Positions 18,901 through 25,771 of a stretch of 64,000 nt of DNA are shown here, in pieces. Source of the stretch: Sphingobacterium phlebotomi (GTDB lineage: Bacteria; Bacteroidota; Bacteroidia; Sphingobacteriales; Sphingobacteriaceae); contig NZ_VTAV01000005.1 in assembly GCF_008180195.1 (NCBI RefSeq), positions 228,287-292,286 of the forward strand. The letters run 5' to 3'. How positions within the stretch are numbered: position 1 is the stretch's first letter; the number at the start of each line of letters is the position of its first letter. The notes beneath the pieces were generated by a model. That model was not told the DNA's origin, searched no databases, and worked only from the letters and a program-made list of their open reading frames with translations. Position numbers and translations under genes: made by a program.

Positions 18901-20767
18901 GAAAGCCCTGCATGTTGTCGATGACGGGACGGATATAGCCGAAGATATGGTACTGGACGGGAGCGATGTGATAAACCCCCAGCAGACATATGAAAAGGTA
19001 GCGACGTCCAGTATTACATTAAAGCCGGGCTTCCATGCGCCGTTGGGTTCCAGTTTCCACGCCTCTATCGTGCCAGGAAATTCCCTGCAGACGATCCAAT
19101 ATACCTACAACCCGCGGGGATGGTTAAAGAGCGCCATTTCAAAGGACTTCGAGAGCGAGCTGTATTACGAGGACGGCTCGGTACCGCAGTACAACGGCAA
19201 CATCTCCGAGCAGCACTGGAAACACGACGATGGTACTCCAAAATGGTCTACCTATGCCTACGACGGTCTCAACAGGTTGAAGGACGGCAACAGTGTAAAC
19301 GGTGGTATGCATGAACAGCTGATCTATGACGATATGGGTAACATTACAAAGCTAACGCGCGATGGCACGGCGATCAACTATACATACACCGGTAACCGCC
19401 TGACCGCGCTGAGCGGTGGTCTGGGGGGCAGCTATCTTTATGATGCCAACGGCAATGTGACGAAAGACCGCATGGGTACGAGCCTTACCTACAACCACCT
19501 GAACCTGCCCAAAACGGCGAACAGAACGCAGTCGGGCGCTAACCCGGCGGTAGCTGTACAGTACCTCTATGATGCTGTGGGTACCAAGCTGCGCAAGACT
19601 TCTACCGTTGGTGGTACGGTCACGACGCGGGATTATGTTGGAGGTATCGAATACAGTAAAGTGGGCAATGCAGCGAGTGCAATTGAGATGATCCATACGG
19701 AGGAAGGCTACCTGCAGCGTAACGCGAGTAACAATACCTATACCTACCATTACAACCTCACGGATCATTTGGGCAACGTACGGGCTACTTTGCAGCAATC
19801 GACGGGTGAGGTTATCCAGAAGCATGACTATTATCCTTTCGGCAAGGCCAAAGCTCTTGTAACTTCGGGGATCAATAAGTACCTTTATAACGGAAAGGAA
19901 ATACAGGATGAGTTAGGGGGACATTACGATTACGGCGCGAGGTTCTACGATGCGGAGATAGGAAGATGGAACGTCGTGGATCCGCTGGCGGAAGTGTATT
20001 CTTCGTATTCCCCTTATGCCTACGTTGAAAATAGTCCTATTAATTTTACAGATCCAACGGGTATGTATAAAGTGGATGCTAATGGCAACATTAGTATCAC
20101 GGATCAAGATGAGATTGAAAAGTTTTTGGGATTTTTAAATTCTAATCCAAATGCTGGATTTAATGAGTCATCTGACCATATTCGCAATGCCGATAACGGT
20201 TTTAAGCTTGAGCTGGATGAAGTAATTGTTACCGGGCGAAGTGCATTTGAAAGTGGAGGATGGCTTGGAGGCGCAGAAGGGCAGGCTTCTGATGCTATGA
20301 GTAGGATGGCGAATGCAACTGGCATATATTGGCAGGAAGGAGGACGGCATAACATGTTGTCCAATCCCGAGAATGTGACCAGGTTGGAAATGCCTTGGTA
20401 TGTGGCCGGCCGGGGAGGCCCGAACGCTCTTGGTGGCGTAGCAAAAGGTTTAGGAAAATGGTTACAAGGAGGAAAGACGTTTAATCAGTATAAGAGGCTA
20501 CAGGGAGGCACCCAAACTTTAAGAGAGATTTCAACTTCAACAGGAATACAAAGAATAAGTACTGAGTTCCATCATGTTTTCATCACCCAACGAATGCAAA
20601 AAATGTATAATATTCCAAATTGGTTGGTAAATAATAGATTAAATGTATGGAAACTCAATACGGTACAACATTCGTTAATTGATTCCTACCGTTATAGGTT
20701 TTTAAGGCAAGGTTTTAAATCAGATGTTAGTTGGTTCGGTAAATATAATTGGTTCACTAAATTTTAG
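15962..20767 (+). CDS. NHL-Ig-Rhs polymorphic toxin with HNH/His-Me-like tip
   Basis: This 1601-residue protein has a Sec signal peptide (1-24). Next is an NHL-repeat beta-propeller (about 85-390; repeats of LYVADAYNNKIRKITPSG type), a putative Ig domain (about 385-445; SLPDGLIFDESTGRISGR) and a DUF6443 segment (about 455-600). YD/Rhs repeats then lead to the Rhs core, which ends in [20 protein letters not shown] and a DPTGM boundary near 1365. The last 230 residues are a variable tip. Its end has EFHHVFITQRM, NIPNWLVNN and LNTVQHSLID, a spacing of His and Asn that suggests an HNH or His-Me finger nuclease; this is inference. By eye GC content drops sharply at the tip, as expected for an exchanged cassette. 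The candidate immunity gene starts 6 bases downstream. Confidence 0.88.
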   Translation: MKLFNLIYSIAFFMFCGFLGEAYGQTDTVGAHLRNQSYEMPQQMFSVPSGQGMQPLAASAPVISYGSARSIAVNQEFNWAPSNSGGGAEFGVTVEQTLTGYYNPLSSICAPDGTLYIANTGYHSIMKRTAGGVQTVFAGGNSTAYGYVNGTGTAARFRHPSFVVLDASGNIFLTDQQNHRIRKITPSGVVTTFAGSGNIGSANGTGTAASFHYPMGLAFDASGNLYVADAYNNKIRKITPSGVVSDYAGSGVQGMQDGTAATASFYQPRSIYFDDNGDMYVADRLNDLLRKVSGGMVTTVAGNGTTGFVDGQGGAARFNGMGDMIVKRGNIYSVDIHNHALRYVSPLGNVITISTSGQFTTPVNICEDPAGKFYITENTANRVKRVNVQRAYSISPSLPDGLIFDESTGRISGRLGSVRASQSYTVTARNNMGSSTSTVTFSVATGDGPTVSSDQNYILETIPRQAYSSVSAMEDKPVGSVNRRVQYFDGLGRPLQNVEWQGSPSKKDVVQHIEYDGFGRETIKYLPYADDTSKNGSFKVDGKLKQQYYYKNAGAITGKTTGWDPYIKKTGNPYAVTVFENSPLNRIKEQGAPGEVWQPAAARTPDVGRTVVTEYGTNTEDDVRLWRLNGSGALGGKTYYAPGRLYKTVMKDENWDSGNKGTVEEYRDFEDRVVLKRVWESESNKLETQYVYDDFGDLRYVIPPAVTTDTLTVKAGDPDFWNYVYAYRYDGRRRLIEKKIPGRGWEHIVYNKNDQPVLTQDSVQRIKPVPEWSYTKYDAFGRVTETGIFRRNLSRSALQDTLNLEQADASRAFWETRGHNALSYDNKSYPRGTSTKTVLTVNYYDDYGFKTTNVLPASSGLNSTTMVKGLLTGAKVSKDDGSTPLLSVNYYDKKARLIETISNNHLGGTDRITNTYTFPGELLTSNHEHKASPTGTATTILTTNIYDHVGRLVETKKKVGSQPEIIQSRLAYNGIGQLITKALHVVDDGTDIAEDMVLDGSDVINPQQTYEKVATSSITLKPGFHAPLGSSFHASIVPGNSLQTIQYTYNPRGWLKSAISKDFESELYYEDGSVPQYNGNISEQHWKHDDGTPKWSTYAYDGLNRLKDGNSVNGGMHEQLIYDDMGNITKLTRDGTAINYTYTGNRLTALSGGLGGSYLYDANGNVTKDRMGTSLTYNHLNLPKTANRTQSGANPAVAVQYLYDAVGTKLRKTSTVGGTVTTRDYVGGIEYSKVGNAASAIEMIHTEEGYLQRNASNNTYTYHYNLTDHLGNVRATLQQSTGEVIQKHDYYPFGKAKALVTSGINKYLYNGKEIQDELGGHYDYGARFYDAEIGRWNVVDPLAEVYSSYSPYAYVENSPINFTDPTGMYKVDANGNISITDQDEIEKFLGFLNSNPNAGFNESSDHIRNADNGFKLELDEVIVTGRSAFESGGWLGGAEGQASDAMSRMANATGIYWQEGGRHNMLSNPENVTRLEMPWYVAGRGGPNALGGVAKGLGKWLQGGKTFNQYKRLQGGTQTLREISTSTGIQRISTEFHHVFITQRMQKMYNIPNWLVNNRLNVWKLNTVQHSLIDSYRYRFLRQGFKSDVSWFGKYNWFTKF
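19925..19993 (+). repeat. Rhs core segment, copy 1 of a 69-bp near-identical repeat
   Basis: These 69 bases, which encode the [15 protein letters not shown] part of the Rhs core, recur at 22701-22769 with only two differences. This is the stretch where homologous recombination could swap the tip downstream. Confidence 0.9.
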
Positions 20768-20773
20768 AAATTA

Positions 20774-21415
20774 ATGGGCATATTTAATTTTTTTAAAAGA
20801 ACGAAGATAGAAGAATGGGAGCTTCTTTTGCTTAAGAACGTGATAACTAACCTTCCTAAAGAGTATTTAAAACTAATTAACCAAATAGATGATGGGTTGT
20901 TTAGGAACGTTTTACTGGATGCGAGCGATATACCTGGGTATGTGTCTTTTGGTTTCAATTTTAATGTTTATAAAAAATATTGCAATGAAAACGAAAAGAG
21001 TTATAAACTAACAAGCATTAAGGTATATGATAACCGTACATCGACCTTTTTAAATTATGCTGTTTATGTTTCAAGTGGTGTAATAAATGGTTATTCATTA
21101 GAAAGAGACAAAAAGTCTAAAATTGACGTCAGTAGAATTGATGTGTCCGGTTTCAGGAAAGAAATAATCGGAGAATCGGATTATAGCCGAATTGTAAATA
21201 TTCTTAATGAAGAAGAAAGGAAAGTTTTAACGTCCTCAGAAGTTTATTCTGTCTTTGTAAAGAACAAGGAATACTTTCATATTAAAGATTTAGAAGATGG
21301 CGACTTTATTGGGATAGATAAGAAGAAATTTGTCTACAAAATCACGCATGATCCGTTGGAAGTAGTCTTACTCAATCAAACAATAATAGATGTTTTTAAA
21401 CAGCCATCAAAATAG
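20774..21415 (+). CDS. Candidate immunity protein for the adjacent Rhs tip
   Basis: This 213-residue protein has no signal peptide and no family that I recognise. The start is 6 bases after the Rhs stop codon and its composition is as AT-rich as the toxin tip, so the two look like one cassette. The N-terminus is basic (MGIFNFFKRTKIEEWE), followed by alternating alpha and beta segments. A cytoplasmic immunity protein is expected for a nuclease toxin, which fits the absence of a signal peptide. Function is inferred from position only. Confidence 0.65.
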   Translation: MGIFNFFKRTKIEEWELLLLKNVITNLPKEYLKLINQIDDGLFRNVLLDASDIPGYVSFGFNFNVYKKYCNENEKSYKLTSIKVYDNRTSTFLNYAVYVSSGVINGYSLERDKKSKIDVSRIDVSGFRKEIIGESDYSRIVNILNEEERKVLTSSEVYSVFVKNKEYFHIKDLEDGDFIGIDKKKFVYKITHDPLEVVLLNQTIIDVFKQPSK

Positions 21416-21578
21416 TGGTAATGTGTAAGTTTTTACCTCTTTCTGATTTCTTCCAAAATCTACGAGGGGTCAGTTTTACTTCAAAGAAACCTGTTATGTT
21501 TTCTAACTATAAAAAAGGCTGAAAGTTAGCTGTCGAAAAACATGCCTAATTGGCAAGAACTTTTTTAATGGTGTTGAA

Positions 21579-22229
21579 ATGATGTTGAAGAAATTTTTTG
21601 GGTATTTTTCCGTTAAATCTATTCCTTTTTTAGATTATAGTTTTCTGATGGATTTTCAGACCGAAAATGTATATTGTTCATATATAGACCTTGAGCCGAT
21701 TTCGGGCGTGGCGGGAACAGTTTTATTAAGCGTATACTCTTCAGGCACAAGCGATGAAAAGCTTTTTGGTGATATTATTTGCTATCAGTTCAGCAAAAGT
21801 GGCATGAATAAGTTTGTTGTGGATCACATAGAAGATATTGAGATAGATGGGAAAGATCTTCCATCTTTCAAATATATATCGGATAATGGAACAGCGTTCT
21901 ATTTGTCAGGAGGACGATATCTACTTATGTATGCAAACAAAGTTCAAAACCGTAACTTAATAAACCATTTAAATTATTTTTTTATTCATAGTGCCATCCA
22001 TATACGGTTTAAAATCGTTTTAGAATACTATAAGCGTGAATATGGTCTGTTTGGGGAAGATCGAGATAAGTTGTACGATATCATGTTTCAAATTATGAGT
22101 CAAGATAAAGTTACCAAGAGATTTTCTAAAGAAGAAAAGAGTGAACTTGTAGAAGAGTACCTTAGTATAGAAAGTACGACACCGCCTTTTAAAGATATGC
22201 CAGAAAAGAAGAGAGAAAAAGTCACTTAA
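21579..22229 (+). CDS. Unrecognised protein, possible second or orphan immunity protein
   Basis: This 216-residue protein is not recognised. It opens MMLKKFFGYFSV, similar in style to the basic/aromatic start of the upstream immunity candidate, and has a charged C-terminal helix (SKEEKSELVEEYLSIE). It lies 163 bases downstream of the first immunity candidate and has no toxin partner of its own. It may be an immunity gene kept after its toxin tip was lost, which is common in polymorphic-toxin loci. Two Met codons in tandem make the start uncertain by one residue. Confidence 0.55.
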   Translation: MMLKKFFGYFSVKSIPFLDYSFLMDFQTENVYCSYIDLEPISGVAGTVLLSVYSSGTSDEKLFGDIICYQFSKSGMNKFVVDHIEDIEIDGKDLPSFKYISDNGTAFYLSGGRYLLMYANKVQNRNLINHLNYFFIHSAIHIRFKIVLEYYKREYGLFGEDRDKLYDIMFQIMSQDKVTKRFSKEEKSELVEEYLSIESTTPPFKDMPEKKREKVT

Positions 22230-22275
22230 TAGTTTTTTGTTAATAAGCCCAATCTCCATTTTAGGTCGAGCTTTT

Positions 22276-22578
22276 TTATTTTAGTATCGCCTGCATCTTG
22301 TTCTTGGCGAGGAATGCATCGAGCAAGGCGAAGACATGCTGCTTTTCACCTTCTTCGAGTTGTTCGATATCCTGTATCCTTTCCACTGTCCGGCGGTCGA
22401 AGGCTGCGCTGCTGGACTCACCAGCAAGGTAGTCGAGCGTTACGTCCAGTGCCGAAGCGATTTTCTTGGCCGCCTCGATGGAGGGTACGGCCTCACCGCG
22501 CTCGTACTTACCGATCATGCCCCCCTCGATATGCTGCTTTTTGACTAGGTGGTTTGTTGTAACAGACGAACTTTCCAA
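22276..22578 (-). pseudogene. XRE-family regulator missing the first helices of its HTH
   Basis: From GGMIGKYERGEAVPSIEAAK to LDVTLDYLAGE the frame is a typical XRE/Cro HTH C-terminal half, followed by a dimerisation tail (RIQDIEQLEEGEKQHVFALLDAFL). What precedes it (ESSSVTTNHLVKKQHIE) does not resemble helices 1-2 of such proteins, so the N-terminus has been replaced or lost. It lies at the downstream border of the first toxin/immunity cassette and points against it. It is probably non-functional, though a truncated protein could still dimerise. Confidence 0.65.
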
Positions 22579-22700
22579 CCGTAGATATCGCTTGCACAGT
22601 CCGCTGAAAACATTATCTTTGGGTCAGTAAAGTTCTTTGAGAAAACCGTCTTGAGAATGCTACGGAATTGGCGGAACAGTAGAAAATTTGCGGAAGGCAA

Positions 22701-22769
22701 TACGATTACGGCGCGAGGTTCTACGATGCGGAGATAGGAAGGTGGAACGTTGTGGATCCGCTGGCGGAA
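22701..22769 (+). repeat. Rhs core segment, copy 2 of the 69-bp repeat
   Basis: This is 67 of 69 identical with 19925-19993. Upstream of 22701 the homology stops abruptly and an in-frame TAG lies at 22680-22682. This fragment is therefore a displaced 3' end of an Rhs gene, with no complete gene of its own. Confidence 0.9.
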
Positions 22770-23510
22770 CAGGATAGGGCATGGTCTCCTTATAACTATG
22801 CCCGGAATAATCCGATAAGGTACATCGATCCTGATGGGATGTTTTGGGGGGATTTCCTTGATGAGAAGGGTAAGCTTATCGGTACTGACGGTATAGACGA
22901 TGGTAAAATTTATGTTGTGAAAACAACCCAGACTGACTTTGATAGTGGTGTTCCATCTGCTGGGATCTCAAAATCTGATTCAAAAGCCACTGTTGATTTT
23001 ATTAAGAAAAACTCTGGTAATACCGAGGCTTTCCAAAACAACTCGATTGCTTATGATAATAGTGTGGAAATCATTGGGGACGCTAGCGTTCGTCAAGGAA
23101 TGGTCGATATTGTAAATAAGGATAGCGGCAAAGGAGGAACATCTGCTGCTAATAATAGAGAGTATGGAGGTGTCGTTAGGGACGGAAAAATTATAGAATC
23201 TCCAATGGGGCCAGTCGGTAATCCTAAAACAGACCTGAGCGCTTCGGTCACTCATCCGAGTGTGCGAGCTGGCGATATAACGTTTCATAGTCATCCAAGC
23301 GGTCAGATTGTTGAGGGACCTGGTTCTTCAACGATAGGAGGAAGCACTACAACCTATCAATGGGGAAGAGCACCATCAGGCCATGATATAAGGGGAGCAG
23401 GAGGAAACGAGTATGTGTTTTCTCGCGGAAACGGTACGGTTTATATATATAACAGGTCTGGAGTTGTTGTCACAATCCCCCAAGCTAGGTTTGTAACCCC
23501 TAAAAAATAG
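22752..23510 (+). CDS. Orphan Rhs tip with JAB/JAMM-like toxin domain
   Basis: The Rhs frame is recognisable from 22701; the earliest usable start is GTG at 22752 (DPLAEQ), giving 252 residues. After the core boundary DPDGM (about residue 30) comes a tip whose C-terminal half has EYGGVV, then FHSHPSG and a later APSGHDI. This arrangement matches the JAMM metal-site pattern (Glu, HxHP, Ser-x-x-Asp) of JAB-type toxin domains. Such domains act as metallopeptidases or deubiquitinase-like enzymes. It lacks a signal peptide and shell, so it is either silent or used only after recombination into the upstream Rhs gene. Confidence 0.72.
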   Translation: MDPLAEQDRAWSPYNYARNNPIRYIDPDGMFWGDFLDEKGKLIGTDGIDDGKIYVVKTTQTDFDSGVPSAGISKSDSKATVDFIKKNSGNTEAFQNNSIAYDNSVEIIGDASVRQGMVDIVNKDSGKGGTSAANNREYGGVVRDGKIIESPMGPVGNPKTDLSASVTHPSVRAGDITFHSHPSGQIVEGPGSSTIGGSTTTYQWGRAPSGHDIRGAGGNEYVFSRGNGTVYIYNRSGVVVTIPQARFVTPKK

Positions 23511-23516
23511 AATGAG

Positions 23517-23969
23517 ATGAAACAAACCATTGTCATAATCACCTTTGTCTTTTGTAATATGTTTTGTCGTGCTCAAGTCACGAATGAATTGACAGCTTTG
23601 CTTTCTTTGAGTATTGAAAAGCATCTTTCCTCAAAAGAACAACTTGTCAAAGAAGGGGTGCTTATCAGAAGCTACTTGGATAAAATTGTCTTTTTGAAGG
23701 ATAACTTTCCTAGTGACTTTTCTTTCGTATCCAAAGACGGGTACAAGGTGTCCTTCTTTGATGAATCGCAATATCGGAAATCTGAGCTAAGGAAAGGTGT
23801 AAGAACTTTTAGAGTGTCTTCTATTGTTTTAAATAATGACTTACTAAAAGTTACGATAGTGGACGGCATATTATCAAAGAGAGGGGGAAATATTACTTTG
23901 ACTGGGGGCGAAAGTTCAACTTATCAGTATACCTATCGGTGTGACAAAAAACGATGGGAGGCATTATAG
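23517..23969 (+). CDS. Secreted candidate immunity protein for the JAB-like tip
   Basis: This 150-residue protein is not recognised. It has a Sec signal peptide (MKQTIVIITFVFCNMFCRAQ, cleavage near 20), so it should act in the periplasm. It starts 6 bases after the orphan toxin tip stops, the same spacing as the other tip/immunity pair. A strong terminator follows. The role as immunity protein is inferred from position; a periplasmic location would imply that the toxin target is in the envelope. Confidence 0.6.
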   Translation: MKQTIVIITFVFCNMFCRAQVTNELTALLSLSIEKHLSSKEQLVKEGVLIRSYLDKIVFLKDNFPSDFSFVSKDGYKVSFFDESQYRKSELRKGVRTFRVSSIVLNNDLLKVTIVDGILSKRGGNITLTGGESSTYQYTYRCDKKRWEAL

Positions 23970-23982
23970 TCCTTGTAAAGTA

Positions 23983-24017
23983 ACAAAGGCCCAATCTTTA
24001 TCGGATTGGGCTTTGTT
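23983..24017. terminator. Bidirectional hairpin terminator
   Basis: The arms 23983-23996 and 24004-24017 pair over 14 bp with one bulged G (core GGCCCAATC / GATTGGGC). They are flanked by A and T runs on both sides. It would end transcription from the secreted immunity gene and also from the opposing XRE remnant. Confidence 0.8.
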
Positions 24018-24019
24018 GT

Positions 24020-24190
24020 TTATTGCGCATACGTTTTCCTTGCCTTGTAATCTCGGATAAGCGCATCGAGTACAAGGAAGACCTGTTTTTTGTCATCTTC
24101 CGGCATCACGGATATCTCCCTGATCCGACCGAGAGTAGCCGAATCCAGTTCGGTATCGGTCTTGCCGGAGAGGTAGTCCAGCGATACTGG
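24020..24190 (-). pseudogene. C-terminal remnant of an XRE-family regulator
   Basis: Translated on the minus strand, this reads SLDYLSGKTDTELDSATL, then GRIREISVMPEDDKKQVF and a short tail ending in TAA at 24020-24022. It is homologous to the C-terminal part of the broken XRE gene at 22276-22578. The HTH itself is absent: homology stops near 24190, where the duplicated segment 24187-24874 begins. It is a clear relic. Confidence 0.75.
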
Positions 24191-24874
24191 AATTACCACT
24201 TAAAAGTGGAGACTTTTTTATGAATTATCTTCCTTCCAATACCTCAACACGCCATCAATAGATTTCTTCTGGAGCAAAGCATGTCGGGTACCGCAAAGTA
24301 TCTTCATACACTTCTCGATTTCACTTATTTGAAATACCAAGCTAGATTCCGAATCGAGCTTTTTATAGATTTCCAGCGCAGCCCGTTTTTGCTCAAAATA
24401 CCCTTCGTCGATCCAACGCTTCAAAAGGGCCAACAGCTCTAGGTTTGTGCTGCGTGTGCTTCCCTTTGGCGCTTTTTGTTTCCTCCAGAGGACGCGTGTG
24501 CCTTCACCTTGATACGAGTAGATGATATGACTGAACCCCTTGTAACTAGCATCATCTATAGCTTTCGTATGATAAAGCTGGATGTTGCTCCGTTCAGTAT
24601 CGTTGGGAATAATCTCAGTGAAGGTACAGTTCAAAATGTATGGGAGCAGGTCTATCTGGTTTTCGTTAAAACGATTCTTGTCACTGGGCTTGACGATAAA
24701 GCCAAAAACATAGTTATTGGGTTTGCCCAACAGAAAAGAAAGTTCATCGTCCGACATGCCAATCTTATTCAATTGCTCGATGACCCGGCAGATAATGACA
24801 TAATCCATGCGAGCCATAATAACGTCTGGCTTGTCTGCTTTGCGAATAGATGGTTTTTGGATGACTTCGATCAA
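24187..24874. repeat. Direct repeat of about 690 bp, copy 1
   Basis: This segment and 26851-27536 are diverged copies in the same orientation. The shared block starts at CTGGAATTAC and ends exactly at TTGATCGAAG on the minus strand, beyond which the flanks differ. Each copy carries the same gene; this copy is intact. A 14-bp palindrome (CCACTT-AA-AAGTGG, 24196-24209) precedes the gene stop and may act as its terminator. Confidence 0.85.
24218..24874 (-). CDS. Unrecognised protein with an HTH-like start (intact paralogue)
   Basis: This 218-residue protein is of a family I do not recognise. The segment ICRVIEQLNKIGMSDDELSF followed by LLGKPNNYVFGF (about 28-59) has the look of a helix-turn-helix. 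The C-terminal third is helical and basic. The frame opens with TTG at 24874; a downstream ATG at residue 20 (MARMDYV) is an alternative. In both copies the duplicated DNA ends at that TTG, so the original 5' end may be missing. The ParE-type toxin gene ends 33 bases upstream. A nonsense-mutated paralogue lies at 26851-27536. Confidence 0.6.
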   Translation of the reverse strand: MIEVIQKPSIRKADKPDVIMARMDYVIICRVIEQLNKIGMSDDELSFLLGKPNNYVFGFIVKPSDKNRFNENQIDLLPYILNCTFTEIIPNDTERSNIQLYHTKAIDDASYKGFSHIIYSYQGEGTRVLWRKQKAPKGSTRSTNLELLALLKRWIDEGYFEQKRAALEIYKKLDSESSLVFQISEIEKCMKILCGTRHALLQKKSIDGVLRYWKEDNS

Positions 24875-24907
24875 TGGGGTGAAATAAGACTGGTTGCGGT
24901 TATGCGA

Positions 24908-25207
24908 TTAAAGAATTTTCGAGGGATGCCGCTTCGCGTGGAAAATGGATAACACAGCAACTTTTGCATTGGTCTCATCAATCCAATACACAATCAAATA
25001 AGGAAAAACCTTCAACGGCACCATACGTATCTCATTGGGAAAGTGTACTTGGAATAATTTAGGGGACTTGCTTATCGTAGTGAGGTATTTATTGACTTCT
25101 TTAAGTAGCCGGGTACCTAATCCGGATAATTGTTCTTCATACCATTCATAGGCTTCATCCAGTTCGTACAAAGCTTTCTGCGAGAGCTCAATTTCATATA
25201 AGGCCAT
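24908..25207 (-). CDS. RelE/ParE-family toxin
   Basis: This 99-residue protein has the ParE/RelE signature: LSQKALYELDEAYEWYEEQ at about 8-26, GTRLLKEVNKYLTTI, then FPYLIVYWID and a C-terminal AVLSIFHAKRHP. The family poisons gyrase (ParE) or cleaves ribosome-bound mRNA (RelE); the two cannot be separated here, though the conserved HAKRHP end is common in ParE-type members. It overlaps the upstream antitoxin gene by 14 bases in the usual antitoxin-first order. Confidence 0.9.
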   Translation of the reverse strand: MALYEIELSQKALYELDEAYEWYEEQLSGLGTRLLKEVNKYLTTISKSPKLFQVHFPNEIRMVPLKVFPYLIVYWIDETNAKVAVLSIFHAKRHPSKIL

Positions 25208-25490
25208 AGCGTTCTTTGATGGTCTCCCATGCTACAGGTTTATCTTTCCCGGATTGATAATCGGCTTTCCGCTGCTGGAACTCCGCAATATCGGCATCCG
25301 ATATCCCGTATGCCGTTATGTAATCAGCAGTAGGGGCATCTGTTATCACTTCGTCCAACAAATGGTCAATTTGCTCCAAAGTCGTATTTGTTGAAGATGC
25401 TTCTGTAGTGACTTTAAAGTTGAGCGCTTTAGCCATGGATAGTAGCCATTCGTAATCACGCTTACTTACGTTATCCAATATGAGTCGCAT
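25194..25490 (-). CDS. Antitoxin of the ParE/RelE-type module
   Basis: This 98-residue protein begins MRLILDNVSKRDYEWLLSM, typical of Bacteroidota antitoxins paired with ParE-like toxins, and ends in an acidic/basic tail (FQQRKADYQSGKDKPVAWE) that would wrap the toxin. It precedes and overlaps the toxin gene, and the pair probably represses its own promoter. No clear operator palindrome was seen in 25491-25572. Confidence 0.85.
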   Translation of the reverse strand: MRLILDNVSKRDYEWLLSMAKALNFKVTTEASSTNTTLEQIDHLLDEVITDAPTADYITAYGISDADIAEFQQRKADYQSGKDKPVAWETIKERYGLI

Positions 25491-25572
25491 AATTTACTTT
25501 ATCTTTTAAACAAAGATAAACCATAATGGGCTTAGTTCCAAATTTACAGCCAATAAGCTATCCAGTGGATAT

Positions 25573-25764
25573 TTAAGCACTAAACGCCTCCCAAACCTTT
25601 TTTATTACAGCTTTTTCGTTGGCGTCTTTGACTTCCCAGTCATCCGGTGGAAGAATCTCGGATAGTTTACATCCCGGTTCGGTAGAAAACTTGATACTAA
25701 TCAAGTTATGTTCGCTTTTTGATCGTAAAATGTTATATTTTATGTAAGTTTGAATCAATAACAA
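25573..25764 (-). CDS. Small hypothetical protein
   Basis: This 63-residue frame is not recognised. The C-terminal half (CKLSEILPPDDWEVKDANEK) looks protein-like and has an acidic bias, so it may be a real small gene or the end of a decayed one. Its start is 7 bases from the divergent nuclease gene. No paralogue or partner is visible. Low confidence. Confidence 0.35.
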   Translation of the reverse strand: MLLIQTYIKYNILRSKSEHNLISIKFSTEPGCKLSEILPPDDWEVKDANEKAVIKKVWEAFSA

Positions 25765-25771
25765 TTATAAC

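Noticed and set aside
17474..18913. A 479-codon open frame on the minus strand inside the Rhs gene
   Set aside because: It is a shadow of the GC-rich Rhs coding frame; the plus-strand frame has recognisable domains and the antisense product has no protein-like features.
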